Positions 44,664 to 54,495 of a stretch of 64,000 bases of DNA are shown here, piece by piece. Under the pieces are notes generated by a model. The model worked only from the letters and a program-made list of their open reading frames with translations, was not told where the DNA came from and did no database searches. Numbering within the stretch: position 1 is the stretch's first letter; every line of letters begins with the position of its first letter. Made by a program: the position numbers and the translations under genes. Source of the stretch: Polaromonas vacuolata (GTDB lineage: Bacteria; Pseudomonadota; Gammaproteobacteria; Burkholderiales; Burkholderiaceae_C); assembly GCF_012584515.1 (NCBI RefSeq), contig NZ_CP051461.1:1038001-1102000 (forward strand), given 5' to 3'.

Positions 44664-44975
44664 TTAGGCTGCCTTTGGGGCTGCGAGTGCCAGGGCCTTG
44701 ACCTTGGCGGACAGACGGCTCTTATCGCGAGCTGCCTTGTTTTTGTGGAAAATGCCTTTGTCAGCAATAGTGTCGACAATGCTTTGGGCTTTGGCGAACA
44801 TTTCTTTTGCTTTTAATGGGTCACCAGTGAGAACAGCTTTTTCAACGTTCTTCACTGCGGTGCGGTATTTGGAACGCAGCGATGTGTTCGCAGCATTGAG
44901 TTTTGCATCTTGACGGACGCGTTTACGGCCTGAAGCAAGACGTGGGTTTTTTTTCTTTGGTTTGGCGGTTGCCAT
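44664..44975 (-). CDS. rpsT: 30S ribosomal protein S20
   Basis: 103 residues, slightly long due to an Ala/Lys-rich C-terminus ([12 protein letters not shown]). The highly basic N-terminus [35 protein letters not shown] and [17 protein letters not shown] are diagnostic. Binds 16S rRNA at the 5' domain. Divergent from murJ, a standard Burkholderiales arrangement. Confidence 0.97.
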   Translation of the reverse strand: MATAKPKKKNPRLASGRKRVRQDAKLNAANTSLRSKYRTAVKNVEKAVLTGDPLKAKEMFAKAQSIVDTIADKGIFHKNKAARDKSRLSAKVKALALAAPKAA

Positions 44976-45160
44976 ATATAAATTCCTTTAATCCGGGAGG
45001 AGTCTGTGGATGATGTGAGCGAAGCCCATGATTATATATCGCCTGCAACGGCTTTTGCGGCAAACACGTTTCTACAAGCTTGTCTGGCTGCTGACATTGG
45101 ACTAATTGATTTTGTCGCCTACTCACCGCTAACTGCTTAGCTTGCGCATAAACTCTGCGA

Positions 45161-46726
45161 GTGTCACTTTTTAAAGCCGCCTCCACCGTATCCCTGCTGA
45201 CCCTAGTCTCGCGTATCACCGGGCTTGTTCGCGAGTTGCTGATCGCCTCGACTTTCGGTGCTAGCGCCATGACCGATGCCTTTAATGTGGCGTTTCGGAT
45301 TCCCAATTTGTTTCGCCGGCTATTTGCTGAAGGTGCTTTCAGCCAAGCCTTTGTGCCTGTGTTGGCCGACAGCTTGGCGCGCCACGGCGAAGAAAAAACC
45401 AAGCTGCTGATCGACCGTGTGGCGACTCTGTTGTTTTGGGTGCTGTTGTTCACCTGTGTAGCTGGTGTGTTGGCCGCACCCGTGCTGGTTTGGGCAATGG
45501 CAAGTGGCTTACAGCAACAGCCAGAAGGCTATTCAGCCGCGGTGGTTATGACGCGTTGGATGTTTCCCTATATCGGCTTCATGTCCCTGGTGGCCTTGTC
45601 TTCCGGCGTGCTCAACACTTGGCGCCACTATGCGGTGCCGGCGGCTACACCGGTGTTACTCAATATCGCCATGATTACTGCCGCTTGGCTGGGCGCTCCT
45701 TGGTTTAAATCGTTGGGTATAGAGCCTGTGTATGCACTCGGTGTTGGCGTAATGGCTGGTGGCGTATTGCAGCTTGGCGTGCAAATACCGGCTTTGCTGC
45801 GCCTTGGCATGTTGCCAAAAATTGGCTTGAGCCTAGGGCTGATCAAGGCCGCCTTGCTTGATCCCGCGACGCGCAATATTGCCAAGTTGATGGTGCCGGC
45901 ATTGCTGGGTGTCAGCGTGGCGCAGATATCGCTGCTGATCAACACCCAAATCGCCTCACATCTCACGCCGGGCAGTGTTAGCTGGCTGACTTACGCCGAC
46001 CGCTTAATGGAGTTTCCCACCGCCATGCTGGGCGTTGCCATAGGCGTTGTGTTGACCCCGCAGTTGGCGGCAGCCAAAGCGGCTAATGACGCAGCACGTT
46101 ACTCGGCCATGCTGGACTGGGGTTTGCGCATAGTCGTGCTGCTGGCCGTGCCCTGTGCTGTGGCATTGTTGACTTTTGCTAAGCCGCTGGTGGCGACGCT
46201 TTATCACTATGGTGCTTTTAGCGACCGCGACGTCACTCAGACGACTAACGCACTGATGGGTTACGGTGCTGGCTTGTTGGGGCTGGTAGCCATCAAGGTG
46301 TTGGCGCCCGGTTTTTATGCCAGCCAAGACATACGCACACCTGTGCGCATCGCAGTGGTGGTGTTAATCATCACCCAACTGCTTAATTTAGCCTTGGTGC
46401 CGTATTTTGCGCACGCTGGTCTGGCTCTGGCCATCGGCATAGGTGCGTTAATCAATGCCTTATGGTTGCTGCTGGGTTTGCAAAAGCGCGGTAGTTATTT
46501 GCCTGAGCCGGGCTGGCGTATGTTTTTTGTGCGAGTGCTGGTCGCTAGCGGTCTGCTGGCTATCTTTTTGTTCTTGGCTGCTAATAGTGTTGACTGGACT
46601 GGATTTTCTTCAGCTAAGCTGCAAAGAATAGGCCTGTTTTTTGCTGTTTTAATGGCCTCTGCAGTGGTTTATTTTGGCGCGTTGCAAGTGATGGGTCTAA
46701 AACTTAAACAACTTTTTCGGCGTTAA
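45161..46726 (+). CDS. murJ: Lipid II flippase MurJ
   Basis: 521 residues, 14 predicted helices of the MOP superfamily. N-terminal LFKAASTVSLLTLVSRITGL and RELLIASTFGASAMTDAFNV, FRIPNLFRRLFAEGAFSQAF, then LAPGFYASQDIRTPVRIA carry the conserved charged residues of MurJ. Moves undecaprenyl-linked peptidoglycan precursor across the inner membrane. Start codon is GTG at 45161, giving the normal N-terminus. Confidence 0.95.
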   Translation: MSLFKAASTVSLLTLVSRITGLVRELLIASTFGASAMTDAFNVAFRIPNLFRRLFAEGAFSQAFVPVLADSLARHGEEKTKLLIDRVATLLFWVLLFTCVAGVLAAPVLVWAMASGLQQQPEGYSAAVVMTRWMFPYIGFMSLVALSSGVLNTWRHYAVPAATPVLLNIAMITAAWLGAPWFKSLGIEPVYALGVGVMAGGVLQLGVQIPALLRLGMLPKIGLSLGLIKAALLDPATRNIAKLMVPALLGVSVAQISLLINTQIASHLTPGSVSWLTYADRLMEFPTAMLGVAIGVVLTPQLAAAKAANDAARYSAMLDWGLRIVVLLAVPCAVALLTFAKPLVATLYHYGAFSDRDVTQTTNALMGYGAGLLGLVAIKVLAPGFYASQDIRTPVRIAVVVLIITQLLNLALVPYFAHAGLALAIGIGALINALWLLLGLQKRGSYLPEPGWRMFFVRVLVASGLLAIFLFLAANSVDWTGFSSAKLQRIGLFFAVLMASAVVYFGALQVMGLKLKQLFRR

Positions 46727-46793
46727 CTGCCGCCGCGCTCAAGTAATTCAACCGCGCATGCCCGGGCTTTAAAACTGTGCGAAAGTCAAACTC

Positions 46794-47642
46794 ATGCAAT
46801 TAAGTTTAGCCATACCTACACCTCTGCAATACTTCGCTTCGTTGGTGGAGAGTGATGACCACTTTCCACTACTTGAGTCGGCTATCAGTTTGGCGCAGGA
46901 CGAATACCCCGACCTTGACGTTCAGCAGGTGCTGGGCGATGTTGACCAACTGCTCGCGCGCCTCAAGCGCCGCTTGCCTGTCGATGCGCCTGCCCTGCAA
47001 AAGTTGCGCGCTTTAAATCAATTCTTTTTCCACGACCTGAGTTTTGGTGGCAACGTCAACAACTACTACGACCCCGATAACAGCTATGTGAATGCTTTGC
47101 TCAAGACCCGGCGCGGTATACCTATTACGCTGGGTGTGCTTTGGCTTGAGTTGGCCAGCGGTCTAGACCTGAATGTGCGCGGTGTAGCTTTTCCTGGGCA
47201 CTTCATGGTGAAGGTCAATTTGCCTAAAGGTCAGGTGGTGATTGATCCTTTTACCGGTCAGTCGCTCAGTCGCGAAGAACTTGCCGAGATGCTAGAGCCC
47301 TTTAGGCCCAAAAGCGGAGGCAACGATTTTGAGACGCCGATAGGCCTTTATCTTCAATCGGCTTCACCGCGTGACATCATCACTCGCATGCTGCGAAACC
47401 TCAAGGAAATCCATACCAACCAGCAAGACTGGCAGCGTTTGATTGCGGTTGAGGACAGGCTGATAGTGCTGCATTCCGATGCCTGGGTTGAATACCGTGA
47501 CCGCGGCATGGCTTGGGCGGTGCAGGGGCAAAACGCGCTGGCAGCATCAGATCTGGAAATCTACCTCAGCCATATGCAAGACCCGCCGGATCACCAAGTT
47601 GTCTCTGAACGCTTGCTTGAGTTGCGTCAGAGCAGCGCATAA
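46794..47642 (+). CDS. SirB1-family transglutaminase-like/TPR protein
   Basis: 282 residues. NYYDPDNSYVNALLKTRRGIP, ITLGVLWLELA, GVAFPGHFMVK and IDPFTGQSLSREELAEML are diagnostic of the SirB1 (UPF0162) family, with a transglutaminase-like core and a C-terminal tetratricopeptide-like region. The catalytic Cys of true transglutaminases is not evident, as usual in this family. Function unsettled. Downstream of murJ by 67 bp. Confidence 0.87.
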   Translation: MQLSLAIPTPLQYFASLVESDDHFPLLESAISLAQDEYPDLDVQQVLGDVDQLLARLKRRLPVDAPALQKLRALNQFFFHDLSFGGNVNNYYDPDNSYVNALLKTRRGIPITLGVLWLELASGLDLNVRGVAFPGHFMVKVNLPKGQVVIDPFTGQSLSREELAEMLEPFRPKSGGNDFETPIGLYLQSASPRDIITRMLRNLKEIHTNQQDWQRLIAVEDRLIVLHSDAWVEYRDRGMAWAVQGQNALAASDLEIYLSHMQDPPDHQVVSERLLELRQSSA

Positions 47643-47797
47643 AAACTGCCAAGTTCTAGCTGTGATTGGTGCTTGACGCTGTCTGCACACATCAGTGTTG
47701 CTGATTTTGTGCCCCAGCGTAAATTGGCTGTTTAGTGCTGGTAAATTAGTCTGATGGATTAACGCTTGGGCCTTTTATCAAGACCCAAGCCCTGGCT

Positions 47798-48838
47798 TTA
47801 GTTAACTGTAACCGCCGCCCCGTCACCTATTGGGCCAATCACGCCAATTTCATACACCGTCTCGCCCGCTTCGCGCAGCATTTTCGCCAGCGCTGGCGCA
47901 TGGGCGGCGTCTATCACCACGCACATGCCAATGCCGTTGTTAAACGTGCGGTTCATTTCCATGTCGTCAACGCCGGCTGTGGTTTGTAGCCAAGCAAACA
48001 GCTCGGTCTGTGGCCAGCTGCCTTTTTTGAGTTGAGCGGCCAAGCCGTCTGGTAACACCCGGGGAATGTTTTCTAACAAGCCGCCGCCAGTGATGTGTGC
48101 CAACGCTTTGATGGGGTGAATCGCCAATGCGGCGAGCACGGTTTTGACGTAGAGCCGGGTCGGCTCCATCAACGCGTCTTTAAACGGTTTGCCGTCTAGC
48201 GTAGCGGGCAAATCGCTGCCGGCGCGCTCAATGCATTTGCGCACCAAGCTAAATCCGTTTGAGTGTGCGCCGCTGCTAGCGAGTCCCAACACCACGTCAC
48301 CGATAGCAACATCCTTGCCGGTGAGAATTTTTGCTTTCTCAACCGCGCCGACGGCAAAGCCGGCTAAGTCGTATTCACCAGCGGGGTACATGCCTGGCAT
48401 CTCTGCCGTCTCGCCACCAATTAATGCGCAGCCGCTGAGTTCACAGCCGCGGGCAATGCCGCCGACTACGGCCGCTGCGGTGTCAATATCGAGTTTGCCG
48501 CAGGCAAAGTAGTCGAGGAAAAACAGCGGTTCTGCACCTTGAACTAATACGTCATTCACGCTCATGGCGACTAAATCAATGCCCACGGTGTCATGCATAT
48601 TCCATTCAAAGGCCAGGCGCAGCTTGGTGCCCACGCCGTCTGTGCCGCTGACCAGAACCGGTTCTTTGTAACGTTTAGGAACTTCAAACAAGGCGCCAAA
48701 GCCGCCGATGCCGGCCAGTACGCCGTCGCGCATGGTTTTTTTGGCCAGCGGTTTGATGCGCTCGACTAGCGCGTCGCCGGCGACGATGTCAACGCCAGCG
48801 TCTTTGTAGCTCAGTGGTTTGATGGGGGTGTTGGTCAT
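47798..48838 (-). CDS. purM: Phosphoribosylformylglycinamidine cyclo-ligase (AIR synthetase)
   Basis: 346 residues from ATG 48838 ([20 protein letters not shown]); a 25-residue upstream extension of the frame is unlikely. [70 protein letters not shown] and [14 protein letters not shown] define the PurM ATP-grasp-like fold. Fifth step of IMP synthesis. Divergent from the AI-2E permease gene, the usual order in this group. Confidence 0.95.
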   Translation of the reverse strand: MTNTPIKPLSYKDAGVDIVAGDALVERIKPLAKKTMRDGVLAGIGGFGALFEVPKRYKEPVLVSGTDGVGTKLRLAFEWNMHDTVGIDLVAMSVNDVLVQGAEPLFFLDYFACGKLDIDTAAAVVGGIARGCELSGCALIGGETAEMPGMYPAGEYDLAGFAVGAVEKAKILTGKDVAIGDVVLGLASSGAHSNGFSLVRKCIERAGSDLPATLDGKPFKDALMEPTRLYVKTVLAALAIHPIKALAHITGGGLLENIPRVLPDGLAAQLKKGSWPQTELFAWLQTTAGVDDMEMNRTFNNGIGMCVVIDAAHAPALAKMLREAGETVYEIGVIGPIGDGAAVTVN

Positions 48839-49123
48839 GTGGAGGCCGGGCTTTTCGGTCGGTAAGTAATGAGTGGGCATGCTCTTTGCTGCGAATATGC
48901 AGTCAGTCAGCAAGGGCGCGGGCGCAGACGCTGCTGCAAGCCCGATAGAATTCAGCCTAGATTCTAAAGGCTGTCCTCATCGTGTGGATTCGCCTTGTAC
49001 GGCGCCAACAGCTGCTTTTGTAGCTTAAAGCGAATTTTTAATTATTATTTCGCATTTTTTCGTCCGGTATGTCCGGCCCAAGCGCTGTTGCCTTCAGTCC
49101 CTACTAGCTCAAATCCTTTTTCT

Positions 49124-50194
49124 ATGCAATTTACCAATACCCAAAAACGCAGCGCTGCTTGGTGCTCGATTGCCGTTGTGGCGACGCTGGCGATCTGGCT
49201 GCTGGCGCCTGTGCTCACACCGTTTGTGATTGCGGCGGTATTGGCCTATGCGCTCACGCCCTTGGTTAACTGGCTGGTCGAGAGTTGCAAAGGCTATTTG
49301 CCGCGCGTGTTGGCCGTTTTGTTTGTCGAGCTGTTGCTCATCATTGCCGTCCTCGGTTTACTACTTTTGGTGGTGCCAATCGTTGCCAAGGAGTTGCCCC
49401 TAATGCGCGAGCAATTGCCGCAGGTTGTCGATCGCCTTAAAACCAGTGTTTTGCCGTGGCTGGCTCAGTTTGGTATTGAGCTGTCTCTAGACACTGCCAG
49501 TATCAAGGCCTTTGCGCTTAAGTATCTCAATGCCAATTACGAAGAGGCGCTGAGTCAGTTGATGTCATCGCTTAAATTGGGCAGCAGCGTTGCGTTGGCG
49601 ATTATTGGTAATGCGGTGTTGGTACCCGTCGCTCTGTTTTACCTGCTGATGGATTGGGATGCCTTTATTGCGCGTCTGGTTCGTGTGGTGCCGCCTTCCA
49701 TGCGCCATGCTTTTGATGAAATGACGGATGAAGCTGATATGGTGCTCGGTCAGTATTTGCGCGGCCAGTTGCTAGTTATGCTCATCATGGCGATTTTTTA
49801 TGCCGTCGGTCTGTCATTGTTTGGTCTTGATTTGGCCTTGCCCATAGGCGTTTTTACCGGTCTGGCCATGTTCATCCCGTATGTGGGTTTTGGCATTGGT
49901 TTGCTGTTGGCGATACTCGCCGGCTTGCTGCAGTTCGCTTCGCTCAAGGCGCTGGTGATGGTGGCGGTGGTCTACGGTATTGGCCAGTTGGTAGAGAGTT
50001 TGTACCTCACGCCGCGCTTGGTTGGTGAACGTATAGGTCTGCATCCGTTGGCAGTGATTTTTGCCTTGCTCGCTTTTGGTCAGGTGTTTGGTTTTGTCGG
50101 CGTGCTGATTGCACTGCCCGCAAGTGCCGTACTGCTCGTGGCCATGCGCCGCATCATGCTGCGCTATATGTCCAGCAAACTTTATAAAGAATAA
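49124..50194 (+). CDS. AI-2E family transporter (PerM-like permease)
   Basis: 356 residues from ATG 49124 (MQFTNTQKRSAAWCSIAVVA); the frame opens at 48995 but the extension is not conserved-looking. Several helices, VLAYALTPLVNWLV near the N-terminus, VPVALFYLLMDWDAF, GQYLRGQLLVMLIMAIFYAV and IPYVGFGIGLLLAILAGLLQF, and LVGERIGLHPLAVIFALLAF are family hallmarks. Some members export AI-2, others act as Na+/H+ antiporters; the role here is unknown. Just upstream of hda. Confidence 0.87.
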   Translation: MQFTNTQKRSAAWCSIAVVATLAIWLLAPVLTPFVIAAVLAYALTPLVNWLVESCKGYLPRVLAVLFVELLLIIAVLGLLLLVVPIVAKELPLMREQLPQVVDRLKTSVLPWLAQFGIELSLDTASIKAFALKYLNANYEEALSQLMSSLKLGSSVALAIIGNAVLVPVALFYLLMDWDAFIARLVRVVPPSMRHAFDEMTDEADMVLGQYLRGQLLVMLIMAIFYAVGLSLFGLDLALPIGVFTGLAMFIPYVGFGIGLLLAILAGLLQFASLKALVMVAVVYGIGQLVESLYLTPRLVGERIGLHPLAVIFALLAFGQVFGFVGVLIALPASAVLLVAMRRIMLRYMSSKLYKE

Positions 50195-50211
50195 GCACCG
50201 GCATGCTGGGA

Positions 50212-50895
50212 ATGAAGCAGATTGCGCTGGATATAGGGTTGGCCTCCACGCCAAGTTTTGATAACTTTTTCGCCGGCCCTAACGTTGCGGCTCTTGCGCA
50301 TTTAGAACTGTCTTCTAGCAGTACCCGCGCATCAGTACCGACCTATCTCTGGGGTTACTCTGGCAGTGGCAAAACGCATTTGCTGCGCGCTGCTTGCGAA
50401 GCCTTACGGGAGCAGGGCGCGCGCGTTGGTTGGCTCGATGCCTCAGTGCAGTCGCCGCCTGAATTCAGTGAATCCTGGGCTGCGGTCGTGCTCGATGAAT
50501 GCCATCTCTACAATGCGGTGCAGCAGCAAGTTGCTTTTAACTGGTTTATCAACTCCATTTACCCGGCTGAAGGTCAGCCGCGCTGGGTGCTAGCCGCAGG
50601 TGATTTACCGCCTGCTGACTTGATGCTGCGTGAAGACTTGCGCACCCGCTTAGGCTGGGGCAATGTGTTTGAGCTGCATGCCTTGAGTGAGCCCGAGCGG
50701 CGCGCAGTGCTCAAGCGTGAAGCTGATGTACGTGGTCTTTTTTTAAGCGATGACGTCGTCGACTTCATGCTCAGACGTTTCTCCCGTGATCTTGGCAGTT
50801 TGATGCGTTTGCTAGACAAGCTCGACGCCCATGCGCTGCAAACCCAGCGCGCCATCACGATCCCATTGATTAAGGACATGCTCGAGACCCAATGA
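50212..50895 (+). CDS. hda: DnaA regulatory inactivator Hda
   Basis: 227 residues from ATG 50212 (MKQIALDIGLASTPSFDNFF); an ATG three codons upstream is also possible. AAA+ domain related to DnaA: LWGYSGSGKTHLLRAACEAL (Walker A), VVLDECHLY (a Walker B variant) and LREDLRTRLGWGNVFEL (box VII arginine finger). A clamp-binding QIALDI peptide at the N-terminus is the beta-clamp motif of Hda. Promotes hydrolysis of ATP bound to DnaA after initiation. Overlaps the next gene by 4 bp. Confidence 0.92.
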   Translation: MKQIALDIGLASTPSFDNFFAGPNVAALAHLELSSSSTRASVPTYLWGYSGSGKTHLLRAACEALREQGARVGWLDASVQSPPEFSESWAAVVLDECHLYNAVQQQVAFNWFINSIYPAEGQPRWVLAAGDLPPADLMLREDLRTRLGWGNVFELHALSEPERRAVLKREADVRGLFLSDDVVDFMLRRFSRDLGSLMRLLDKLDAHALQTQRAITIPLIKDMLETQ

Positions 50896-51578
50896 AACCC
50901 AATACCGACCGACAAAAAATAGCCTTGTTTGACCTTGATCACACTTTGCTGCCAATTGATTCTGATTTCGAGTGGTGTGAATACACCATCGCCTTGGGCT
51001 GGTGCGATAGCAGTGAGTTCAAGCGCCGCAATGCGGAGTTCTTTGATCAGTACCGCGCCGGCACGTTAGAAATTCACGACTACGTACGCTTCGCGACACA
51101 AGCCATGCGCGAGCAAGGCGCAGAAAAATCCATCGCCGCCCATCTTGATTACATGCGCACCGTGGTGACTAAAAACATCACCCCGCAAGCGCGCAATTTG
51201 CTCGCCCTGCACAGGGACGCGGGTGAGCAAATCGTGATCGTCACCGCCACCAACGAATTCGTCACCCGTCCGATTGCGACAGAACTGGGCGTCGCCGAGC
51301 TGATCGCGGTGGAACTTGAACGCAATGCCCAAGGCTGGTTTACCGGTGAGATTTTGGGCACTCCATCCGTGCGAGAAGGCAAAGTCGTGCGCGTAGAGCA
51401 GTGGCTAAATGCCCGTGGCCTGGGCTGGGACGACGTGGAAACCACTTTTTATAGCGACTCACTGAATGATTTGTCGCTACTTGAAAAATCCACTCACCCG
51501 GTGGCGACCAATCCGGATGACAAACTCCGCGCCATAGCGCTGGCACGCGGATGGCGCATACTCGACCTGTTTATCTAG
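50892..51578 (+). CDS. HAD-superfamily phosphatase, SerB-like subfamily IB
   Basis: 228 residues. LFDLDHTLLPIDSDFEW (motif I, DxDxT), IVTATNEFVTRPIA (motif II Thr), and FYSDSLNDLSLLE (motif IV, D-x-x-x-D). The IB cap and EWCEYTIALGW / YDYVRF-like pattern are those of the HAD phosphatase regularly encoded between hda and pcnB in this order. A phosphate-ester hydrolase; true substrate unknown. Confidence 0.85.
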   Translation: MKPNTDRQKIALFDLDHTLLPIDSDFEWCEYTIALGWCDSSEFKRRNAEFFDQYRAGTLEIHDYVRFATQAMREQGAEKSIAAHLDYMRTVVTKNITPQARNLLALHRDAGEQIVIVTATNEFVTRPIATELGVAELIAVELERNAQGWFTGEILGTPSVREGKVVRVEQWLNARGLGWDDVETTFYSDSLNDLSLLEKSTHPVATNPDDKLRAIALARGWRILDLFI

Positions 51579-51584
51579 TTACAC

Positions 51585-53252
51585 ATGATTAAAAAATTTA
51601 TTGACAAATTGTTCGGCAAGTCCGATTCCTCGCTAGCCGCTTCCAAACGCGTCAAGAAATCTCCCTTCGGCGAACGCCGCGATGTTGCAGTCAAAGAGCA
51701 CGGCATCAACCCTAAGTTGGTGGACGAGCGCGCCATGGACGTGGTGCTGACCCTCAAACACGCGGGCTTTGAAGCCTTTATCGTCGGCGGTGCGGTACGT
51801 GATTTGCTCGTTGGCCTGAAACCCAAAGATTTCGACGTAGCCACCAACGCCACGCCAGAGCAGGTCAAGTCGCTGTTTCGCCGCGCCTTCATCATCGGTA
51901 GACGCTTTCGCATCGTGCATGTGATTTATGGTCGTGGCCGTGAACATGAAGTCATTGAGGTCTCCACCTTCAGGGCTTATCTGGACAATTCTCTGGCCGA
52001 GCAAGTCGGCGGCAATGAGCGCACCAGCAAAAGCCAATTAGCCGGTATGAAGCATGCGGTCGACGCCTCTGGCCGAGTGCTGCGTGACAACGTCTGGGGC
52101 CCTATGCAGGAAGACGCGGCAAGGCGCGACTTCACCATCAACGCCATGTATTACGACCCGCAAACCCAAGTCGTGGTCGACTACCACCATGGCTTGCGTG
52201 ACTCGCAGAAAAAAATCATTCGCATGATTGGTAACCCGGCTGTGCGTTATCGGGAAGACCCGGTGCGCATTATTCGCGCCGTGCGTTTTAGCGCCAAATT
52301 AGCCGCCCTGGGTTTCACTTTTGAAGACAAAACTGTAGCGCCTTTGGTTGAGATGAAAACGCTGCTAGCGGACGTGCCGCAATCGCGTTTGTTTGATGAA
52401 ATGCTCAAACTGCTGCAGACCGGGCATGCCGTGGCCAGCATTGCGCAGCTAAAGTTTTTGGGCTTGAGCACTGGCATTTATCCCTTGCTCGACGTGGTGG
52501 TTGATGCTGCTGATGAGCAGTTTCTCAAGCTCGCATTGCAAGACACCGACAGGCGTGTGGGCGAAGGCAAACCGGTTGCGCCTAGCTTTTTGCTCTCTTG
52601 CGTGCTCTGGACTGATGTTCGCGAAGGCTGGGCCAGACGCAAAAAACGCGGCGAGCACACTATGCCGGCGCTGCAAGATGCGATTGACGAGGCGTTTAAC
52701 GCCAAGATTGGCGACGTCTCTGGCCGCGGTAAGTTGGGCACCGATATGCGTGAGATTTGGAGCATGCAGCCGCGCTTTGAAAAGCGCACCGGCAGCACGC
52801 CCTACTCGATGTTGGAGCAACCACGCTTTCGCGCCGGTTTTGACTTTCTGCGCTTGCGCGCTCAAACCGGTGAGATAGAGATGGAGTTGGCCGAGTGGTG
52901 GGAGAAGTTCAGCACTGCCTATGACGACGAGCGTCACGAAATGATTGAGGCCATGCGCCAAGAGCAGCTGCAAAAGCCGCAAACACCGAGAACCCGCGTC
53001 AAGCGTGTTGATGTTGATGCCCAAGCAAACCCACCAGCCGCAGGCTTTGAGCGTCCCGCCAATGGCAATCATGCAGAGCAATCTTTTTCTGATGCGCCAG
53101 AGGCTGACGCACCGGTCAAAAAACGCAGGCGTCGTCGCAAGCCGGTCAATCGTGCTGAAGGTGGAGCGCAGGGTGCAGAAGGCACAAATACCTCTAATGG
53201 ATTTGATGGCGATACTGGCCAGCAAGACAGAGGCTTATTAACACCATGTTGA
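51585..53252 (+). CDS. pcnB: Poly(A) polymerase I
   Basis: 555 residues. Adds 3' poly(A) tails that mark RNA for decay. Class II nucleotidyltransferase motif VGGAVRDLLVGLKPKDFDVA followed by FRRAFIIGRRFRIVHV; DAARRDFTINAMYYD is the second signature shared with CCA-adding enzymes, and the arginine-rich LKRTVRIIRAVRFS-type segment (PVRIIRAVRFSAKLAALG) is present. The basic C-terminal tail (PVKKRRRRRKPV) is typical of PcnB rather than tRNA nucleotidyltransferase. Overlaps folK by 7 bp. Confidence 0.93.
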   Translation: MIKKFIDKLFGKSDSSLAASKRVKKSPFGERRDVAVKEHGINPKLVDERAMDVVLTLKHAGFEAFIVGGAVRDLLVGLKPKDFDVATNATPEQVKSLFRRAFIIGRRFRIVHVIYGRGREHEVIEVSTFRAYLDNSLAEQVGGNERTSKSQLAGMKHAVDASGRVLRDNVWGPMQEDAARRDFTINAMYYDPQTQVVVDYHHGLRDSQKKIIRMIGNPAVRYREDPVRIIRAVRFSAKLAALGFTFEDKTVAPLVEMKTLLADVPQSRLFDEMLKLLQTGHAVASIAQLKFLGLSTGIYPLLDVVVDAADEQFLKLALQDTDRRVGEGKPVAPSFLLSCVLWTDVREGWARRKKRGEHTMPALQDAIDEAFNAKIGDVSGRGKLGTDMREIWSMQPRFEKRTGSTPYSMLEQPRFRAGFDFLRLRAQTGEIEMELAEWWEKFSTAYDDERHEMIEAMRQEQLQKPQTPRTRVKRVDVDAQANPPAAGFERPANGNHAEQSFSDAPEADAPVKKRRRRRKPVNRAEGGAQGAEGTNTSNGFDGDTGQQDRGLLTPC

Positions 53253-53761
53253 CGCCGGGCTACGCACCGCTGCATGCGCCAGCCCATCCGCTTAATTCGC
53301 GTAGTCCGTGTATTGCCTACATTGCGCTGGGAGCCAATTTCGGCGATGCGAAAGCTGCGCTAGAGCAGGCCGTAGTTGCGCTATCGGCTTTGCCTTTTAG
53401 TCGTTTGCAAAAACTCTCTAGTTTTTATAAAACGGCGCCAATTGATAGCGCCGGGCCTGACTATCTCAATGCGGTCGCAGAGATTTCAACTAGTTTGTCC
53501 GCACCCGATTTACTAGGTGCTTTGCAAGCGATTGAAAACCAAGCCGGCCGCGAGCGGCCTTACCGCAATGCGCCGCGCACTTTAGATCTTGATATCTTGC
53601 TGTATGGCAGTGCTTTTGTTGCGTCAGCGCACTTGACCTTGCCACATCCGCGCATGTTTGAACGCGCATTTGTGCTGATTCCTTTGGCAGAAATTGCGCC
53701 GCAAATAGTCACTGCGCAGCAGCTGCTAGCGGTTCAAGCGCAAACCATTTCACGCCTTTAA
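53246..53761 (+). CDS. folK: 2-amino-4-hydroxy-6-hydroxymethyldihydropteridine pyrophosphokinase
   Basis: 171 residues. HPPK of folate synthesis: YIALGANFGDAKAALEQAV, SSFYKTAPIDSAGPDYLNAV, ERPYRNAPRTLDLDILLYG (the ATP/Mg signature RxxRxxxRxLDLDxL-like) and LPHPRMFERAFVLIPLAEI. An N-terminal extension of ~20 residues precedes the usual start; a downstream start is possible. Overlaps pcnB, the usual pcnB-folK pair. Confidence 0.94.
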   Translation: MLTPGYAPLHAPAHPLNSRSPCIAYIALGANFGDAKAALEQAVVALSALPFSRLQKLSSFYKTAPIDSAGPDYLNAVAEISTSLSAPDLLGALQAIENQAGRERPYRNAPRTLDLDILLYGSAFVASAHLTLPHPRMFERAFVLIPLAEIAPQIVTAQQLLAVQAQTISRL

Positions 53762-53782
53762 TTTATCTTGCTGCTTAGGTTT

Positions 53783-54448
53783 TTACGGTGCGAGTCGCTC
53801 ACGCAGCCACTCATCGCCAGTTGACGCAGCGTTCGTCTGCAAGGTGTAGCGCAGTCTGTCGTGCAAACGGCTTTTACGGCCCTGCCAGAACTGCCAGTTG
53901 TCGGGCTTTAGCCGGTAACCACCCCAGTGCGGTGGGCGCGGTGGTTGGAGCAAAAATTTAGCCCCATACATGGCCGCATTGGCAACCAACACGCTGCGGC
54001 CGCTAATGACTTCGCTTTGCGGGCTGGCCCAAGCGCCAATCCGTGAGTCCAGCGGGCGGCTATGGAAATACGCGTCGCTCTCAGCGTCTGAGACTTTTTC
54101 CACAATGCCTTCTATGCGCACCGTGCGTTCGAGTTCAACCCAATGAAATTGCAGCGCTGCAAACGGATTGCCGGCCAATTCCTGGCCTTTTCGGCTGGCG
54201 TAATTGGTATACCAAACAATGCCGCGTTCATCAAATCCCTTGATTAACACCACGCGGGTGGATGGCCGCATGTCGCTGCCCACGGTTGCTAACGTCATGG
54301 CATTGGGCTCTGGCACTTCGGCAGCAATGGCTTCTTCTAGCCATTGTTCGAACTGCTTCATGGGATTGGCGGCGGAGGCTTTTTCGTCCATCTCTGCGCG
54401 CTCATAGCTTTTGCGCAGATCGGCAATGGGTTTGTGTGTGTCTGACAT
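53783..54448 (-). CDS. pdxH: Pyridoxamine 5'-phosphate oxidase
   Basis: 221 residues from ATG 54448 ([20 protein letters not shown]). FMN-dependent last step of pyridoxal-phosphate synthesis. [41 protein letters not shown] and the C-terminal [20 protein letters not shown] are diagnostic; RLHDRLRY and the terminal LRERLAP complete the substrate site. Convergent with folK (22 bp apart). Confidence 0.95.
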   Translation of the reverse strand: MSDTHKPIADLRKSYERAEMDEKASAANPMKQFEQWLEEAIAAEVPEPNAMTLATVGSDMRPSTRVVLIKGFDERGIVWYTNYASRKGQELAGNPFAALQFHWVELERTVRIEGIVEKVSDAESDAYFHSRPLDSRIGAWASPQSEVISGRSVLVANAAMYGAKFLLQPPRPPHWGGYRLKPDNWQFWQGRKSRLHDRLRYTLQTNAASTGDEWLRERLAP

Positions 54449-54495
54449 ACTCAAAGTATAAATATCGACCCAGCAATTCATTTTTTAGTTTGTCA

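Noticed and set aside
47763..47795. GCTTGGG/CCCAAGC stem between the SirB1 gene and purM as a terminator
   Set aside because: A 13-nt loop and no T-run on either strand; too weak to call.
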